A DNA stretch of 40,425 nucleotides from Acidobacteriota bacterium (GCA_003223555.1 QHVM01000033.1:3008-43432); one strand, 5' to 3'; positions 1-8,567 are shown, numbered from the stretch's first letter. Program-made: numbers and translations. Notes: a model not told the origin generated them from the sequence alone.

Positions 1-528
1 ACCGTACTCGGACTGCTGCACGATGCGTGAGAGCTCCGATGGCAGCCACGTACCAGGGTCGTAGGCCTGGAGAACCCCGACTGTGGCATTGATGCCATTG
101 CAGATCAGGAGGATCCACAGCAGACGCTGCAGGTGTCTCGGCCCCTGGACCAGGGCGGGCATCCACAGAGCGGGTGCCAGAACCGACAGATAAAGCATGG
201 CGTGAGCGGCACCGGCCAGCAGCGTGTTCGTCGTGGGATGGAAGACCATGAACGCCAGATAGACGGCGATCAGAATGAGCCAACGGCGTGCGGGGTGAGG
301 TCGAATTGGGCTTTCCTGCGGCCGAAATGCAACCCACATCCACAGCGCGAGGCTGAAGGCGAAGGGCGCGATCCGAAGCAGCAATCGAAGCGACTGCGCA
401 CCGGGTATGAAGAGAAGCGCCGGGAAGGCAGTCTGCGAAACGATGAACCATTCCGGGAGTCCCCATCGCGAGGACTCCGCCTCCATGTCCGGGCGCCCGC
501 TGCCAGCGCCCGGCGCCCGCTCCGTCAT
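1..528 (-). CDS. O-antigen ligase/polymerase-like membrane protein (partial)
   Basis: My own minus-strand translation from ATG at 528 gives 176 residues without a stop to the window edge, so the C-terminal part is missing. At least four or five hydrophobic segments are seen (for example around LILIAVYLAFMVF and LLWILLICNGINATVGVLQ). The stretch GVLQAYDPGTWLPSELSRI resembles the region after an early membrane helix in Wzy/WaaL-type O-antigen ligase or polymerase proteins. Such inner-membrane proteins join polysaccharide repeat units or transfer glycan to an acceptor. The start overlaps the stop of the FkbM gene (ATGA at 525-528), so the two are probably translated together. Family assignment rests on topology and weak similarity and is moderately sure. 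GC content is near 60 %, lower than in neighbouring genes. Confidence 0.6.
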   Translation of the reverse strand, partial: MTERAPGAGSGRPDMEAESSRWGLPEWFIVSQTAFPALLFIPGAQSLRLLLRIAPFAFSLALWMWVAFRPQESPIRPHPARRWLILIAVYLAFMVFHPTTNTLLAGAAHAMLYLSVLAPALWMPALVQGPRHLQRLLWILLICNGINATVGVLQAYDPGTWLPSELSRIVQQSEYG

Positions 529-1457
529 CGCTCGATCGGCTCCCGGCCGCACGCCACGCAGAGAACATGCGGCCAGGGTCCAAACCGCTCGCTGGTACGA
601 TAGGCGTGCAGCAGACCACGTGCATCGACATCCTTGTGGTAAGCCGCGCGACGGGTTGCCTCTCGCGAATGATCCACGACCCAGATGCGATAGCCGAGTG
701 ATTCGAGGCCCGACAGGATCCTCGTCGGAGAATCGCCGAGCTCCGAGAGTTGCTGCGGATGAAGCTCCAAGAGCAACCGGTGAATCCGGTGCGTCGCGAG
801 TGACTTGCTGAGACCCTTTAGGGCGAAACCCTCGCCTCCCTCGATGTCGACCTTTAGCAGATCGACCGAGGACAGACCGAACCGATCCAGAAGCCCATCG
901 AGAGGCTCGCCCACCACTTCGAAATGCTCGCCCTCAGACGAGGCCTGGGCCACCTGTCGCGTGAGCCCGAAGTTCCCAGCGTCTTCGTCGTAGCCCCGCA
1001 GCAGGATGCGAGCGTGCTGCGCACTCGCGGCAACCTGGAGCGCAAGGACAGTAGTGAGCCCATTGCGGGCGAGGTTCCGCTCGAGCACCGGGAAGATCCT
1101 CGGGTCCGGCTCGAGGCCGACCACTCGGCCCCTTTCCCCCACGAGCCAGGCCGCCAGCAACGTGAAGTAACCCCAGTTCGCCCCCACGTCGACGAAGCTC
1201 ATTCCAGGCCGCAGGATGGTTCGGACGAGGGCCGTCTCTTGTGGTTCATAGCGTCCGGTAAAGCAGACCTCGCGGGCGATTGCGTCCCGAGGGTCGCACT
1301 CGAACCAATACCCGCCGGCATTCCACGGCAGGCGCATCAGAAACGGCTGAAGCCCTCGGCAGGGAAGCCAGTCGATCGCGCGATACCGTCCTGCCGGTAG
1401 GATCCGAAGCGTCTGAGCGGCGAGGCGGACCCAGAGTGGAGCCACCTCGTGGATCAT
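525..1457 (-). CDS. FkbM-family SAM-dependent methyltransferase
   Basis: A 310-residue protein. The SAM-binding motif VDVGANWGYFT lies at about residues 89-99, followed by the acidic strand end VVGLEPDP and the later motif LLKVDIEGGEG, a pattern typical of FkbM methyltransferases. Such enzymes O-methylate sugars or other small acceptors and are common in glycan clusters, so methylation of the polysaccharide made by this locus is likely (inference). The frame is open further upstream to 1682, but that part overlaps the divergent glycosyltransferase gene. I chose ATG at 1457, which begins MIHEVAPLWV. The gene is followed with a 4-base overlap by the membrane protein at 1-528. GC is about 60 %, unlike the next gene to the right. 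Confidence 0.85.
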   Translation of the reverse strand: MIHEVAPLWVRLAAQTLRILPAGRYRAIDWLPCRGLQPFLMRLPWNAGGYWFECDPRDAIAREVCFTGRYEPQETALVRTILRPGMSFVDVGANWGYFTLLAAWLVGERGRVVGLEPDPRIFPVLERNLARNGLTTVLALQVAASAQHARILLRGYDEDAGNFGLTRQVAQASSEGEHFEVVGEPLDGLLDRFGLSSVDLLKVDIEGGEGFALKGLSKSLATHRIHRLLLELHPQQLSELGDSPTRILSGLESLGYRIWVVDHSREATRRAAYHKDVDARGLLHAYRTSERFGPWPHVLCVACGREPIER

Positions 1458-1542
1458 GGGGGCTGGTTCTGGTCTGGAACCCGGTCGCGCCGGGGGGAGC
1501 TTGCTCTGCGGTTGGCCTTCCGGGTGCAGGGACGGGCCCAGC

Positions 1543-3411
1543 ATGCGCAATGATAGAGCAGTTGACCGAGAAACGCCGACGAGATTAGTCTCGAGCCGCA
1601 CCGGAGGGCTCAGCGTTGGCGAACGAGAAGGCATCCTAACCACGGCCGGCGGGCCCGCCCTGCGCGTCCTGCACGTCGGCAAGTTCTACCCGCCGGCCCG
1701 GGGCGGGATGGAGCGCATGCTCCAGGTCCTGGCCGAGGACGAGCATCGCGCGGTGGATACCGAAGTGCTGGTCGCCAATGTGAGGCCGCGCACAACCCGG
1801 GAGGTCTGCGGCAACGTGCCGGTGACGCGGGTGGCCAGCTTCGGCTCGGTCGGCACCGTCGGTGTCTGCCCGACCTTCCCGCTCTGGCTGCGCCGGCTGG
1901 CCGGCGACGTGGTCGTCCTCCACGAGCCGAACCCGTTGGCCTTCGCCTCGTACCTGCTGGCCCGCCCCCGCGGCAAGCTGGTCGTGTGGTTCCACAGCCA
2001 GCTCATCCTGCACCGCTGGTACTACTTCATGTACCAGCCGCTGGCCCGCCTGGCCCTGCGGCGGGCCGAGCGGGTGATCGTCTCCTCGCCCGCCCTGGCC
2101 GCCCAGGCCCCCGAGCTGCAGGCCATCCGCGGCAAGTGCGAGGTGATCCCCTTCGGCATCGATCCCTCGCCCTGGACGCCCACCGGCGCGGTCAGGCAGC
2201 AGGCCGACGAGCTGCGCCGGCGCCATGGCACGCCGCTCGTGCTCTTCATCGGGCGCATGGTTCCCTACAAGGGCGTCGACGTGCTCCTGCGCGCCCTGGT
2301 CGGGTTGACCGGTACGACGCTGCTCGTCGGCCGCGGCCCGCTGCTCGAGGAGATGCGCGCCCTGGCCGGGGAGCTGGGCCTCGCGGACCGGGTGGTATTC
2401 GTCGAGGAGCTCGACGACGCTCAGATGGCGGCCGCCTATCACGCCTGCGACGTCTTCGTGCTTCCCTCGGTCGGCACCAACGAGACCTTCGGCATCGTCC
2501 AGCTCGAGGCGATGGCCTGCGGCAAGCCGGTCGTGAGCACGCAGCTCCCCACCGGCGTCCCGTGGGTGAACCGCCACGGCGAGAGCGGGCTGGTCGTGCC
2601 GCCCGGCGACGTGGCAGCGCTGCACGACGCGCTCGACCGGCTCCTCGGCGACCGCGCGCTGCGGACGAGGCTCGGCGAGCAGGGCCGCCGCCGCGTGCTC
2701 AGCGAGTTCACCGTCGAGCGCATGGTCGGGCGCACGGTGGCCCTCTACCAGGAGGTGGCCGGGCCGCCGGGGGCGAGAACCGGGAAGCCCCGGCGGGAGC
2801 CGGCCGCCAAGCGCCTCCTCGACGCGCTTCTCGCGGGGACGGGCCTCCTCCTCTCGAGCCCGCTGTGGCTGCTCTTCGCCCTCGCCATCAAGCTCGACGA
2901 CGGCGGCCCGGTCTTCTACGCCCAGGACCGCGTGGGACGGGATGGGCGGCGCTTCAAGAGCCGGAAGTTCCGATCGATGGTCCCCGACGCGGACCGGCGC
3001 TTCGGCCCCCTCCAGGCCGCCCACGTGGATCCGCGCGTCACCCGCGTGGGCCGTATCCTGCGCGGCACCGCCCTCGACGAGCTGCCGCAGCTCTGGAACA
3101 TCTTCGTCGGCGACATGAGCTTCGTCGGGCCGCGGGCCCTGATGCCGCAGGAGATCGAGCGGAGCGCGACCGGCGAGCCGGTGCCGATCGAGGAGATCGA
3201 GGGCTACGAGGCCCGCCACCAGGTCCGGCCCGGGCTGACCGGCATCGCCCAGGTCTACGCGGACCGCGACATCCCGCGGCGGCAGAAGTTCAAGTACGAC
3301 GTCCTGTACATCCGCAAGCAGAGCTTCGGCCTGGACCTCCGGCTCATCGCGCTGTCGTTCTGGATCACCTTCCGCGGCAAGTGGGAGCATCGCGGCGGGC
3401 GCAAGTTCTAG
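1543..3411 (+). CDS. GT4 glycosyltransferase fused to bacterial sugar transferase (phosphoglycosyl transferase)
   Basis: A 622-residue two-domain protein. Residues ~45-410 form a GT-B glycosyltransferase of family 4: N-terminal VGKFYPPARGGMERM, and the E-x7-E region NETFGIVQLEAMACGKPVV. Residues ~420-622 form a WcaJ/PglC-type phosphoglycosyl transferase: membrane segment LLDALLAGTGLLLSSPLWLL, basic KSRKFRSM, and the catalytic Asp-Glu in LDELPQLWNIFVGDMSFVGPRA. The second domain should load the first sugar phosphate onto undecaprenyl phosphate, and the first domain add a later sugar; doing both in one chain is inference. Start: ATG 1543 is the only reasonable start before the conserved GT4 strand, although about 40 residues precede the strand and are poorly constrained. 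It is divergent from the FkbM gene. Confidence 0.88.
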   Translation: MRNDRAVDRETPTRLVSSRTGGLSVGEREGILTTAGGPALRVLHVGKFYPPARGGMERMLQVLAEDEHRAVDTEVLVANVRPRTTREVCGNVPVTRVASFGSVGTVGVCPTFPLWLRRLAGDVVVLHEPNPLAFASYLLARPRGKLVVWFHSQLILHRWYYFMYQPLARLALRRAERVIVSSPALAAQAPELQAIRGKCEVIPFGIDPSPWTPTGAVRQQADELRRRHGTPLVLFIGRMVPYKGVDVLLRALVGLTGTTLLVGRGPLLEEMRALAGELGLADRVVFVEELDDAQMAAAYHACDVFVLPSVGTNETFGIVQLEAMACGKPVVSTQLPTGVPWVNRHGESGLVVPPGDVAALHDALDRLLGDRALRTRLGEQGRRRVLSEFTVERMVGRTVALYQEVAGPPGARTGKPRREPAAKRLLDALLAGTGLLLSSPLWLLFALAIKLDDGGPVFYAQDRVGRDGRRFKSRKFRSMVPDADRRFGPLQAAHVDPRVTRVGRILRGTALDELPQLWNIFVGDMSFVGPRALMPQEIERSATGEPVPIEEIEGYEARHQVRPGLTGIAQVYADRDIPRRQKFKYDVLYIRKQSFGLDLRLIALSFWITFRGKWEHRGGRKF

Positions 3412-3434
3412 CTCGCGCGTCTTGCCTCGCCCCC

Positions 3435-3440
3435 TATAAT
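3435..3440 (+). promoter_or_regulatory. Consensus -10 box, probably leaderless promoter
   Basis: A perfect TATAAT ends 7 bases before the GTG at 3448, so transcription would begin at or next to the start codon. No convincing -35 hexamer is seen at 16-18 bases upstream. Confidence 0.55.
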
Positions 3441-3447
3441 CGCTGCG

Positions 3448-4611
3448 GTGATCGACGTTGCCGTCGTCGGCGCCGGACCGGCCGGCCTGCTCGCCGCCGC
3501 CCACCTCGCCCGGTCCGGGCTCGACGTCCTGCTCCTCGAGGATCATCCCCGGGTCGGAGAGCCCACCCACTGCACCGGGATCGTCTCGCTGGAGACGGCC
3601 GATCTGACGGACATACCGGACGAGCTGGTCCTCGGCCGGCTCGCCCGGGCGCGCCTGGTGGCGCCGAACGGGGGCGAGGCCCGGCACGCCTGGCCCGCCG
3701 CGGGCAGCGACGCGATCCTGGCCATCGACCGCGCGGCCTTCGACCAGGGGCTGGCCCGCCGGGCGATCGATGCCGGCGCCTCGCTCCGCACCGGGACCGC
3801 GGTGCGGGACGTCCAGCTCGCGGCCGACGGTGTCGACCTGCGCACCGGGGCGGGGCCCGTTCGGGCCAGGGCCTGCGTGCTGGCCTGCGGGGTCTCGTAC
3901 CGCTTCCAGCGGCAGCTCGGGCTCGGCCTGCCCGGCCAGGCGATCCACACCGCGCAGACCGAGGCCGATGCCACGCCCGGCGACGTGGTGGAGCTGCACT
4001 TCGGGCGGCAGGTCGCGCCGAACGGCTTCGCGTGGACGGTGCCGGTCGTCCGCGGGGGCCGCCACCGGCTCAAGGTCGGCGTGATGGCCATGGGCGACGC
4101 GGGAGCGTATCTCGACGCCTTCCTCGAGCGGCCGCCGCTCCGCGCGCGCGTGCAGGGCGAGCGGGCGCCGATCGTCCGGCGCCTGCTGCCGCTCCGGCCG
4201 ATCGCGAAGACGTACACCGACCGGGTCCTGGTCGTGGGCGACGCCGGCGGGTTCACCAAGCCCACCACCGGCGGCGGCATCTTCTACAGCCTGCTCACCG
4301 CCTCGCTGGCCGCCGAGACGCTGGCCGAGGCCTTCGCGGCCGGCCGGCTCGACGACGCCTTCCTGGCCCGTTACGAGCACCGCTGGCAGGCGCGGCTGGG
4401 GGCGGACCTGCGGGTGGCGGACTGGCTGCGCCAGTTCGTCACCAAGTGCTCGGACGCCGAGATCGACCTGCTGGTGCGGGCGATGGACTCGGAGGACGTC
4501 CAGGAGCTGGTCCAGCGGACGGCCCGCTTCAACTGGCACCACGACGTGATCGTCGCGCTGGCCCGCCAGCCGGGCATCGCCACGCTCATCTTCCGCACGC
4601 TGTTCCGCTAG
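3448..4611 (+). CDS. Geranylgeranyl reductase-family FAD-dependent oxidoreductase
   Basis: A 387-residue flavoprotein with an N-terminal Rossmann dinucleotide fold (VAVVGAGPAGLLAAAHLARSG, residues ~4-24). It has the family motif GEPTHCTGIVS at ~38-48, and the second FAD motif VVGDAGGFTKPTTGGGIFYS at ~260-280. These match the geranylgeranyl reductase family, which saturates isoprenoid double bonds (archaeal lipids, chlorophyll side chains, menaquinone), and related flavoenzymes. The substrate cannot be told from sequence. Reduction of a polyprenyl carrier or quinone is possible. Its place inside a polysaccharide locus, 36 bases after the sugar transferase gene, may hint at a lipid-carrier role, but it has its own -10 box. 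GTG start is fixed by the TATAAT just upstream. Convergent with the barrel gene. Confidence 0.82.
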   Translation: MIDVAVVGAGPAGLLAAAHLARSGLDVLLLEDHPRVGEPTHCTGIVSLETADLTDIPDELVLGRLARARLVAPNGGEARHAWPAAGSDAILAIDRAAFDQGLARRAIDAGASLRTGTAVRDVQLAADGVDLRTGAGPVRARACVLACGVSYRFQRQLGLGLPGQAIHTAQTEADATPGDVVELHFGRQVAPNGFAWTVPVVRGGRHRLKVGVMAMGDAGAYLDAFLERPPLRARVQGERAPIVRRLLPLRPIAKTYTDRVLVVGDAGGFTKPTTGGGIFYSLLTASLAAETLAEAFAAGRLDDAFLARYEHRWQARLGADLRVADWLRQFVTKCSDAEIDLLVRAMDSEDVQELVQRTARFNWHHDVIVALARQPGIATLIFRTLFR

Positions 4612-4641
4612 AGCGGCCGCCCGCGGCAGCGCGAGCGCTCC

Positions 4642-5886
4642 TCACGGCACCAGCTCGCCCTGGATCCCGTAGCGGAGGCCTTGATAGGAGAAGCTCGGGA
4701 AGTCGCTCACCCGGCGCGCCCACTGGAGGGTGCCCCCCAGGCGTATCCCGGCCCGGAAGCTCCGCAGGAGGCTGATCCCTCCCGTCCAGAGGTGATCGAC
4801 GCGGGGGGCGAAGGCGGAGCCGACGGGATAGGGCAGCAGGTACCTGGCCTCTTCGAAGCCGAAGCTGCCCCGGCCGATGAGCGCGAAGGGCAGGCCCACC
4901 GCCGCCTCGCCCCCGAAGCGGGTGGAGACGTAGGTGTTGCGGAAGAGGCTGCTGCGCAGCGGCGTCGGCGTGAGGGCGAAGTAGATGTCCCGCTCGCCCA
5001 CCGCGGTCACGAGGCCGTAGCGCAGGAAGGGAAACGACAGCGACGTCGCCAGGCTGGGGCCGCGGTAGCGGGGGGTGGAGCCCGAGACCGGGAACTCCCG
5101 GACGCCGGCCAGCAGCCGCCCGCGCACGATCGCCTTCGCGCCGAACTCGAAACCGCCCAGGTACCGGTACGAGCGCGTGAGGCGCGAGGTCACGCGGGAC
5201 AGGCGCAGGAAGCGGTCTTCGATCGTGTCGGCCGAGGCCACGAAGCTCGTGCGCCGGCTGAAGGCGTAGCGGAGCTGGGCGGTGCCGGTCAGCTCGTCGC
5301 GGTCCAGGCTCTGCTTGACGTTCACGTCCGCGATGGCGAGGCTGGCGAACTCGGAGATCCGGCTCGTCCCGGAGAGCGTGGCCGACACGCGCCGGGTGGG
5401 AGCCAGCGTCACTCCGACCGAGCCCCACCGCTCGTGGCGCAGCACGCGCTGGTCGATGTCGATCGTGAAGCGCTGGCGGTACTGGCCGCCGCCGCCGGCG
5501 CCGAAGAACGTGAAGGGGCCCACGTCCACCTCGGCCCGGCCTTCCCCCCCGAAGTCGGTGGAGCGCTCGCTGCTCTGGCGCCGGAAGTAGTTGAGGTCCA
5601 GGTTGCCCGCGCCGGTGAGGCGCAGCCGGCGGCCCACGGGCATCGCGGCGAGCATGGTCGGGCTGAGGACCACCGACGTGTCGGGGATCTCCCCGGTCCG
5701 CTGGTTGAAGACGTTGGTGTCGACGCCGGCGTTCTTGAGCTGGAGCTTGGGCGTGAGGTAGACGGGGCCGACCCGGAACCGGCCCGGCCGCTTCTTCTTC
5801 TCCTTCTCGGCGGCGGGGGCCGGGGCGGCCGAGGCGGCGCTCAGCACGAGGACGGCCGCCAGCAGCGGCCACACCGGGCCGGTCAC
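4642..5886 (-). CDS. Outer-membrane beta-barrel protein of exopolysaccharide locus
   Basis: A 414-residue protein from GTG 5886, whose start overlaps the stop of the PKD lipoprotein gene (GTGA). It opens with a signal peptide (WPLLAAVLVLSAASAAPAPAAE) and a lysine-rich patch. After that come many alternating amphipathic strands rich in Arg, Gly, Tyr and Phe, ending in a barrel-like C-terminus (GLRYGIQGELVP). The phrase VGPVYLTPKLQLKNAGVDTNVF is typical of outer-membrane barrels encoded in polysaccharide/exosortase loci. Likely role: outer-membrane pore or accessory for polysaccharide release, last gene of the wza-wzc-PKD-barrel set (inference). No enzymatic motif is seen. An upstream extension of the frame to 6090 exists but runs antiparallel to nothing conserved and is rejected. 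Confidence 0.75.
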   Translation of the reverse strand: MTGPVWPLLAAVLVLSAASAAPAPAAEKEKKKRPGRFRVGPVYLTPKLQLKNAGVDTNVFNQRTGEIPDTSVVLSPTMLAAMPVGRRLRLTGAGNLDLNYFRRQSSERSTDFGGEGRAEVDVGPFTFFGAGGGGQYRQRFTIDIDQRVLRHERWGSVGVTLAPTRRVSATLSGTSRISEFASLAIADVNVKQSLDRDELTGTAQLRYAFSRRTSFVASADTIEDRFLRLSRVTSRLTRSYRYLGGFEFGAKAIVRGRLLAGVREFPVSGSTPRYRGPSLATSLSFPFLRYGLVTAVGERDIYFALTPTPLRSSLFRNTYVSTRFGGEAAVGLPFALIGRGSFGFEEARYLLPYPVGSAFAPRVDHLWTGGISLLRSFRAGIRLGGTLQWARRVSDFPSFSYQGLRYGIQGELVP

Positions 5887-6287
5887 CGCGTGCAGGCCGC
5901 CGAGGTGGGCGGCGGCAGCTCGGTCACCCGCGCGGTCTGGGAGGCCGACGCCTTGGCGCCCTTGTCGTCGGTGACCGTGAGGAGCACGGTGTAGACGATC
6001 TCCAGGCAGGTGGCGGGCGTGTCGGGAAAGACGTGCGTGGTGGTGGGCGTGTTGCGGCTCTCCTCCGCGGTGCCGTCGCCGAAGTTCCACGTGTAGGAGA
6101 CGATCTGGCCGTCGGGGTCGGTGCTGCCGGAGGCGATGAAGGTCACCACCGTCTGGCCGGCGTTGATCGGGCTGACCGGGCTGTAGACGAACGAGGCCGT
6201 GGGCGGGACGTTGGGGATCTCGGGCAGCTTCTCGCAGCCCAGCGCGGCGAGAAGCGCCAGGGCGGCGAGGACGGCCCTACCGCGCAC
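5883..6287 (-). CDS. PKD-domain lipoprotein
   Basis: A 134-residue small lipoprotein. The signal sequence MRGRAVLAALALLAALGC ends in a lipobox with Cys18. Residues ~28-120 form one PKD (Ig-like) domain: PPTASFVYSPVSPINAGQ, GSTDPDGQIVSYTWNFGDG and YTVLLTVTDDKGAKAS. The start overlaps the last 11 bases of wzc and the end overlaps the barrel gene, so it is translationally tied to both. PKD domains mediate protein-protein or protein-glycan contacts outside the cytoplasm. Here it could brace the exporter between Wza and the barrel protein (inference). Its position inside the export operon is conserved only as far as this one window can show. Confidence 0.8.
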   Translation of the reverse strand: MRGRAVLAALALLAALGCEKLPEIPNVPPTASFVYSPVSPINAGQTVVTFIASGSTDPDGQIVSYTWNFGDGTAEESRNTPTTTHVFPDTPATCLEIVYTVLLTVTDDKGAKASASQTARVTELPPPTSAACTR

Positions 6288-8457
6288 TGCGCTTGTCCCC
6301 GATTCTCGCCACCTTGGAGCCGGCCACCGGACGGGACGGCGCGCTGCTGTAGTAGTGACCGTAGTAGTGCCCGTAGTAGCGGCCGTAGTAGTAGGAGTGC
6401 TTCTCGACCTGGGCGCGGTTCAGCACGACCCCCAGCAGCCTCGTCCCGGTCTCCCGCACGCGCTCCAGGGTCTGGCGCAGGCCGTTGCGGGGCACCATCT
6501 CCGCCCCCACCACCACCACGACGCCGTCGGTCAGCGGCGCGAGGATGAGCGCCTCGGCCACCGGGCCCACCGGCGGCGTGTCGAGGACGATCCAGTCGTA
6601 GAAGCCGCGCAGGCCGTCCAGGAAGTCCCGCATGGTCTGCAGGGTCATGAGGTCGGCCGGGCTGGGCGCCCGCGTGCCGGAGGCGAGCAGGCTGAGCGTG
6701 GTGCCGGCGGGGCGCTGGATGGCCTCCGAGGGTCGGGCCTGGCCCACCAGCAGGTCCGAGACTCCGGGTGACTTCCGGCCCCTCAGCAGCACGTGACTCT
6801 GCGGCCGCCTCAGGTCGCAGTCCACCAGCAGCACGCGGCCCCCCAGCGAGGCCAGGATGAGGGCGAGGTTGACCGAGGTCACCGTCTTGCCTTCCCCGGC
6901 CGAGGTGGAGGTCACGAGGAGGATGCGGGAGGCGGCCTCCGGCCACGAGTAACTGAGCGAGGTGCGCAGCAGGCGATATCCGTCGGCGAGCGGGCTCTCG
7001 ACCCCCGACTTGATGATGACCTCGGCCGGGTTGGCGATCTCGGGGATCACGGCCAAGAGCGGCGCGGCGAGCTGCTTGCGCACGTCCTCGGGGGTCTTGA
7101 TCGTGTTGTCCAGGTAGTCCAGGAAGAAGGCGAGCCCGATCCCCAAGGCCAGGCCGAGGAAGACCCCGTAGAGGATGTCCCGCGTCGTGCGGGGGCGGAC
7201 CGGACCGCGCGGCACGCTGGCCGGGTCCACGATGCGGATGTTCGAGTTCTTCAGTTCCTGGGCCACGTCGGTCTGCTTGTGGCGGGAGAGGAGGCTGTTG
7301 AGGACCTCCTTGCCCGCCTCCGCCTCGCGCTTCGCGGTGTCGTACTGGACGCTCCGCCGCGAGAGGTCGAGCGCCTCCGCCTTGGCCGCCTCCAGCGCCG
7401 AGGCCACGCTCGCCTCCTGGGCCGCGTAGGCCTTGTAGTCGTTCTCCGCCGCGCGGATCACCCGCTGGCTCTCGGCGGCGATCTTCTTCCTCGTCTCCTG
7501 GATCTGGTTGCGGACCTTCACCACCTCCGGGTGCTGGTCCATGTAGCGCTCGAGGAGCTGGGCCTGCTGGCGCTCGAGGCCGGCCAGCTCGATGCGGAGG
7601 GACTGGACGAGCGGGCTGCGCATGACCTCCGGCAGCTCCTCGGGGTTGGCGGCGCCGCGCATCTGGTTGTAGAGGGCTTCCCTCTCGAGCCGCTCGGTGC
7701 GCAGCGTCGTGAGAGAGGTCCCCAGCTCCTTGAGCTTCTGGTCGAGCAGCGTGCGCCGCTCCTCGATGTTGACGATGCCCTCCTGCTCCTTGACCTGCTG
7801 GAGGGCGCGCTCGGCCTGCTCCACCTTGCCCTTCTGCTCCTCGATCTGCTGGCCCAGCCACTGGGCGGCCTCCGACGAGGTCTGGTACCGGAACTCCAGC
7901 GTCTGCTCGATGTAGAGCTTGGACAGCCCGTTGGCCGCCGCGGCCGCCATCTCGGGACGGAACGACTCGTAGGAGACCATGACCAGCCGGCTGCTCTTGA
8001 TCGGGACGACCTTCAGCTTCCCGAGGAACTCGTCGATCGCCCTCTCCATGACCGCAGACGCGCCGGGAGAGGCCGCCTTGACGGCCTCGATCTCCTCCGC
8101 GCTGCGCGGCCCGCCGAACTCCGGGTCCTGGAGGAGGCTCATGCTCTCGATCACGCGGCGGACGAGGGCCCGGCTCTGGAGCAGCTTGTACTGGGTCTGG
8201 TAGTAGTCGTCGCGGGCGGCGTCCACCTGGGCCACTTCCTTGAAGGTCAGGACGCTGGGCGTGTCGCGCTCGATCAGGATCTGGGCGGACGCCTCGTAGA
8301 CCGGACGGGTGAGGAGCGAGCGGAACGTGGCCAGGGCGGCCACCCCGAGGAACACGGCGAGGACGAGCCGCCGGCGCCGGAGGATGACGTAGATGTATTC
8401 CCAGAGATGCGCTTCCTGGGGCTCGCCTTCGTAGCCGGAGGACGCGCTCGGGCTCAC
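6277..8457 (-). CDS. wzc: Wzz/GumC chain-length regulator fused to tyrosine autokinase (Wzc-type)
   Basis: A 726-residue inner-membrane co-polymerase. The N-terminal Wzz domain starts at the HLWEYIYVILRRRR stretch with a first membrane helix (LVLAVFLGVAALATF). A long coiled-coil periplasmic region follows, rich in Glu/Gln/Arg, then a second helix (ILYGVFLGLALGIGLAFFLDY). The C-terminal BY-kinase domain has Walker A SAGEGKT, Walker A' LLVDCDLRRP and Walker B WIVLDTPPV. The tail carries a run of nine tyrosines in YYYGRYYGHYYGHYY, the autophosphorylation cluster that controls polymer length. Start: GTG 8457 has AGAAGGCGAGG about 10 bases upstream and lies downstream of a good promoter (8539-8567). 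The frame opens to TTG 8562, but that codon would sit in the -35 region. Confidence 0.9.
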   Translation of the reverse strand: MSPSASSGYEGEPQEAHLWEYIYVILRRRRLVLAVFLGVAALATFRSLLTRPVYEASAQILIERDTPSVLTFKEVAQVDAARDDYYQTQYKLLQSRALVRRVIESMSLLQDPEFGGPRSAEEIEAVKAASPGASAVMERAIDEFLGKLKVVPIKSSRLVMVSYESFRPEMAAAAANGLSKLYIEQTLEFRYQTSSEAAQWLGQQIEEQKGKVEQAERALQQVKEQEGIVNIEERRTLLDQKLKELGTSLTTLRTERLEREALYNQMRGAANPEELPEVMRSPLVQSLRIELAGLERQQAQLLERYMDQHPEVVKVRNQIQETRKKIAAESQRVIRAAENDYKAYAAQEASVASALEAAKAEALDLSRRSVQYDTAKREAEAGKEVLNSLLSRHKQTDVAQELKNSNIRIVDPASVPRGPVRPRTTRDILYGVFLGLALGIGLAFFLDYLDNTIKTPEDVRKQLAAPLLAVIPEIANPAEVIIKSGVESPLADGYRLLRTSLSYSWPEAASRILLVTSTSAGEGKTVTSVNLALILASLGGRVLLVDCDLRRPQSHVLLRGRKSPGVSDLLVGQARPSEAIQRPAGTTLSLLASGTRAPSPADLMTLQTMRDFLDGLRGFYDWIVLDTPPVGPVAEALILAPLTDGVVVVVGAEMVPRNGLRQTLERVRETGTRLLGVVLNRAQVEKHSYYYGRYYGHYYGHYYSSAPSRPVAGSKVARIGDKRSAR

Positions 8458-8538
8458 GGCCGGAGAACCTCGCCTTCTCTCGCTCCGACTCGGTCCGGGC
8501 GGCCACGTCGGCGCCGGGCACCGGGAGGAAGAACGCAA

Positions 8539-8567
8539 ACGATACCCAAAAGAGTACGCCAAGTCAA
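8539..8567 (-). promoter_or_regulatory. Sigma70-type promoter of wzc
   Basis: Reading the minus strand, TTGACT (8562-8567) and TATCGT (8539-8544) are separated by exactly 17 bases. The start of transcription would be near 8532, giving a leader of about 75 bases before GTG 8457. A small hairpin (CGGCAG/CTGCCG arms, 8599-8616) lies upstream, between wza and this promoter, without a T-run. Confidence 0.6.

Noticed and set aside
133-811. Plus-strand small open frames over the FkbM and ligase-like genes
   Set aside because: Mirror frames with Arg/His/Pro-rich sequence; the minus-strand translation has membrane helices and a SAM motif.
1636-4775. Very long open frames antisense to, or shifted from, the glycosyltransferase and flavoprotein genes (up to 968 codons)
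   Set aside because: They have the Pro/Arg/Gly/His-rich composition produced by high-GC third codon positions and show no domain; the real genes in the other frame have clear motifs.
6350-6405. Short tandem repeat as part of a CRISPR array
   Set aside because: Units are 12 bases, without spacers, in frame within wzc; no cas gene is present.
8457-8562. Longer wzc start at TTG 8562
   Set aside because: The codon lies in the -35 region of a good promoter and the extra 35 residues are Ser/Arg/Pro-rich and unlike Wzz proteins.
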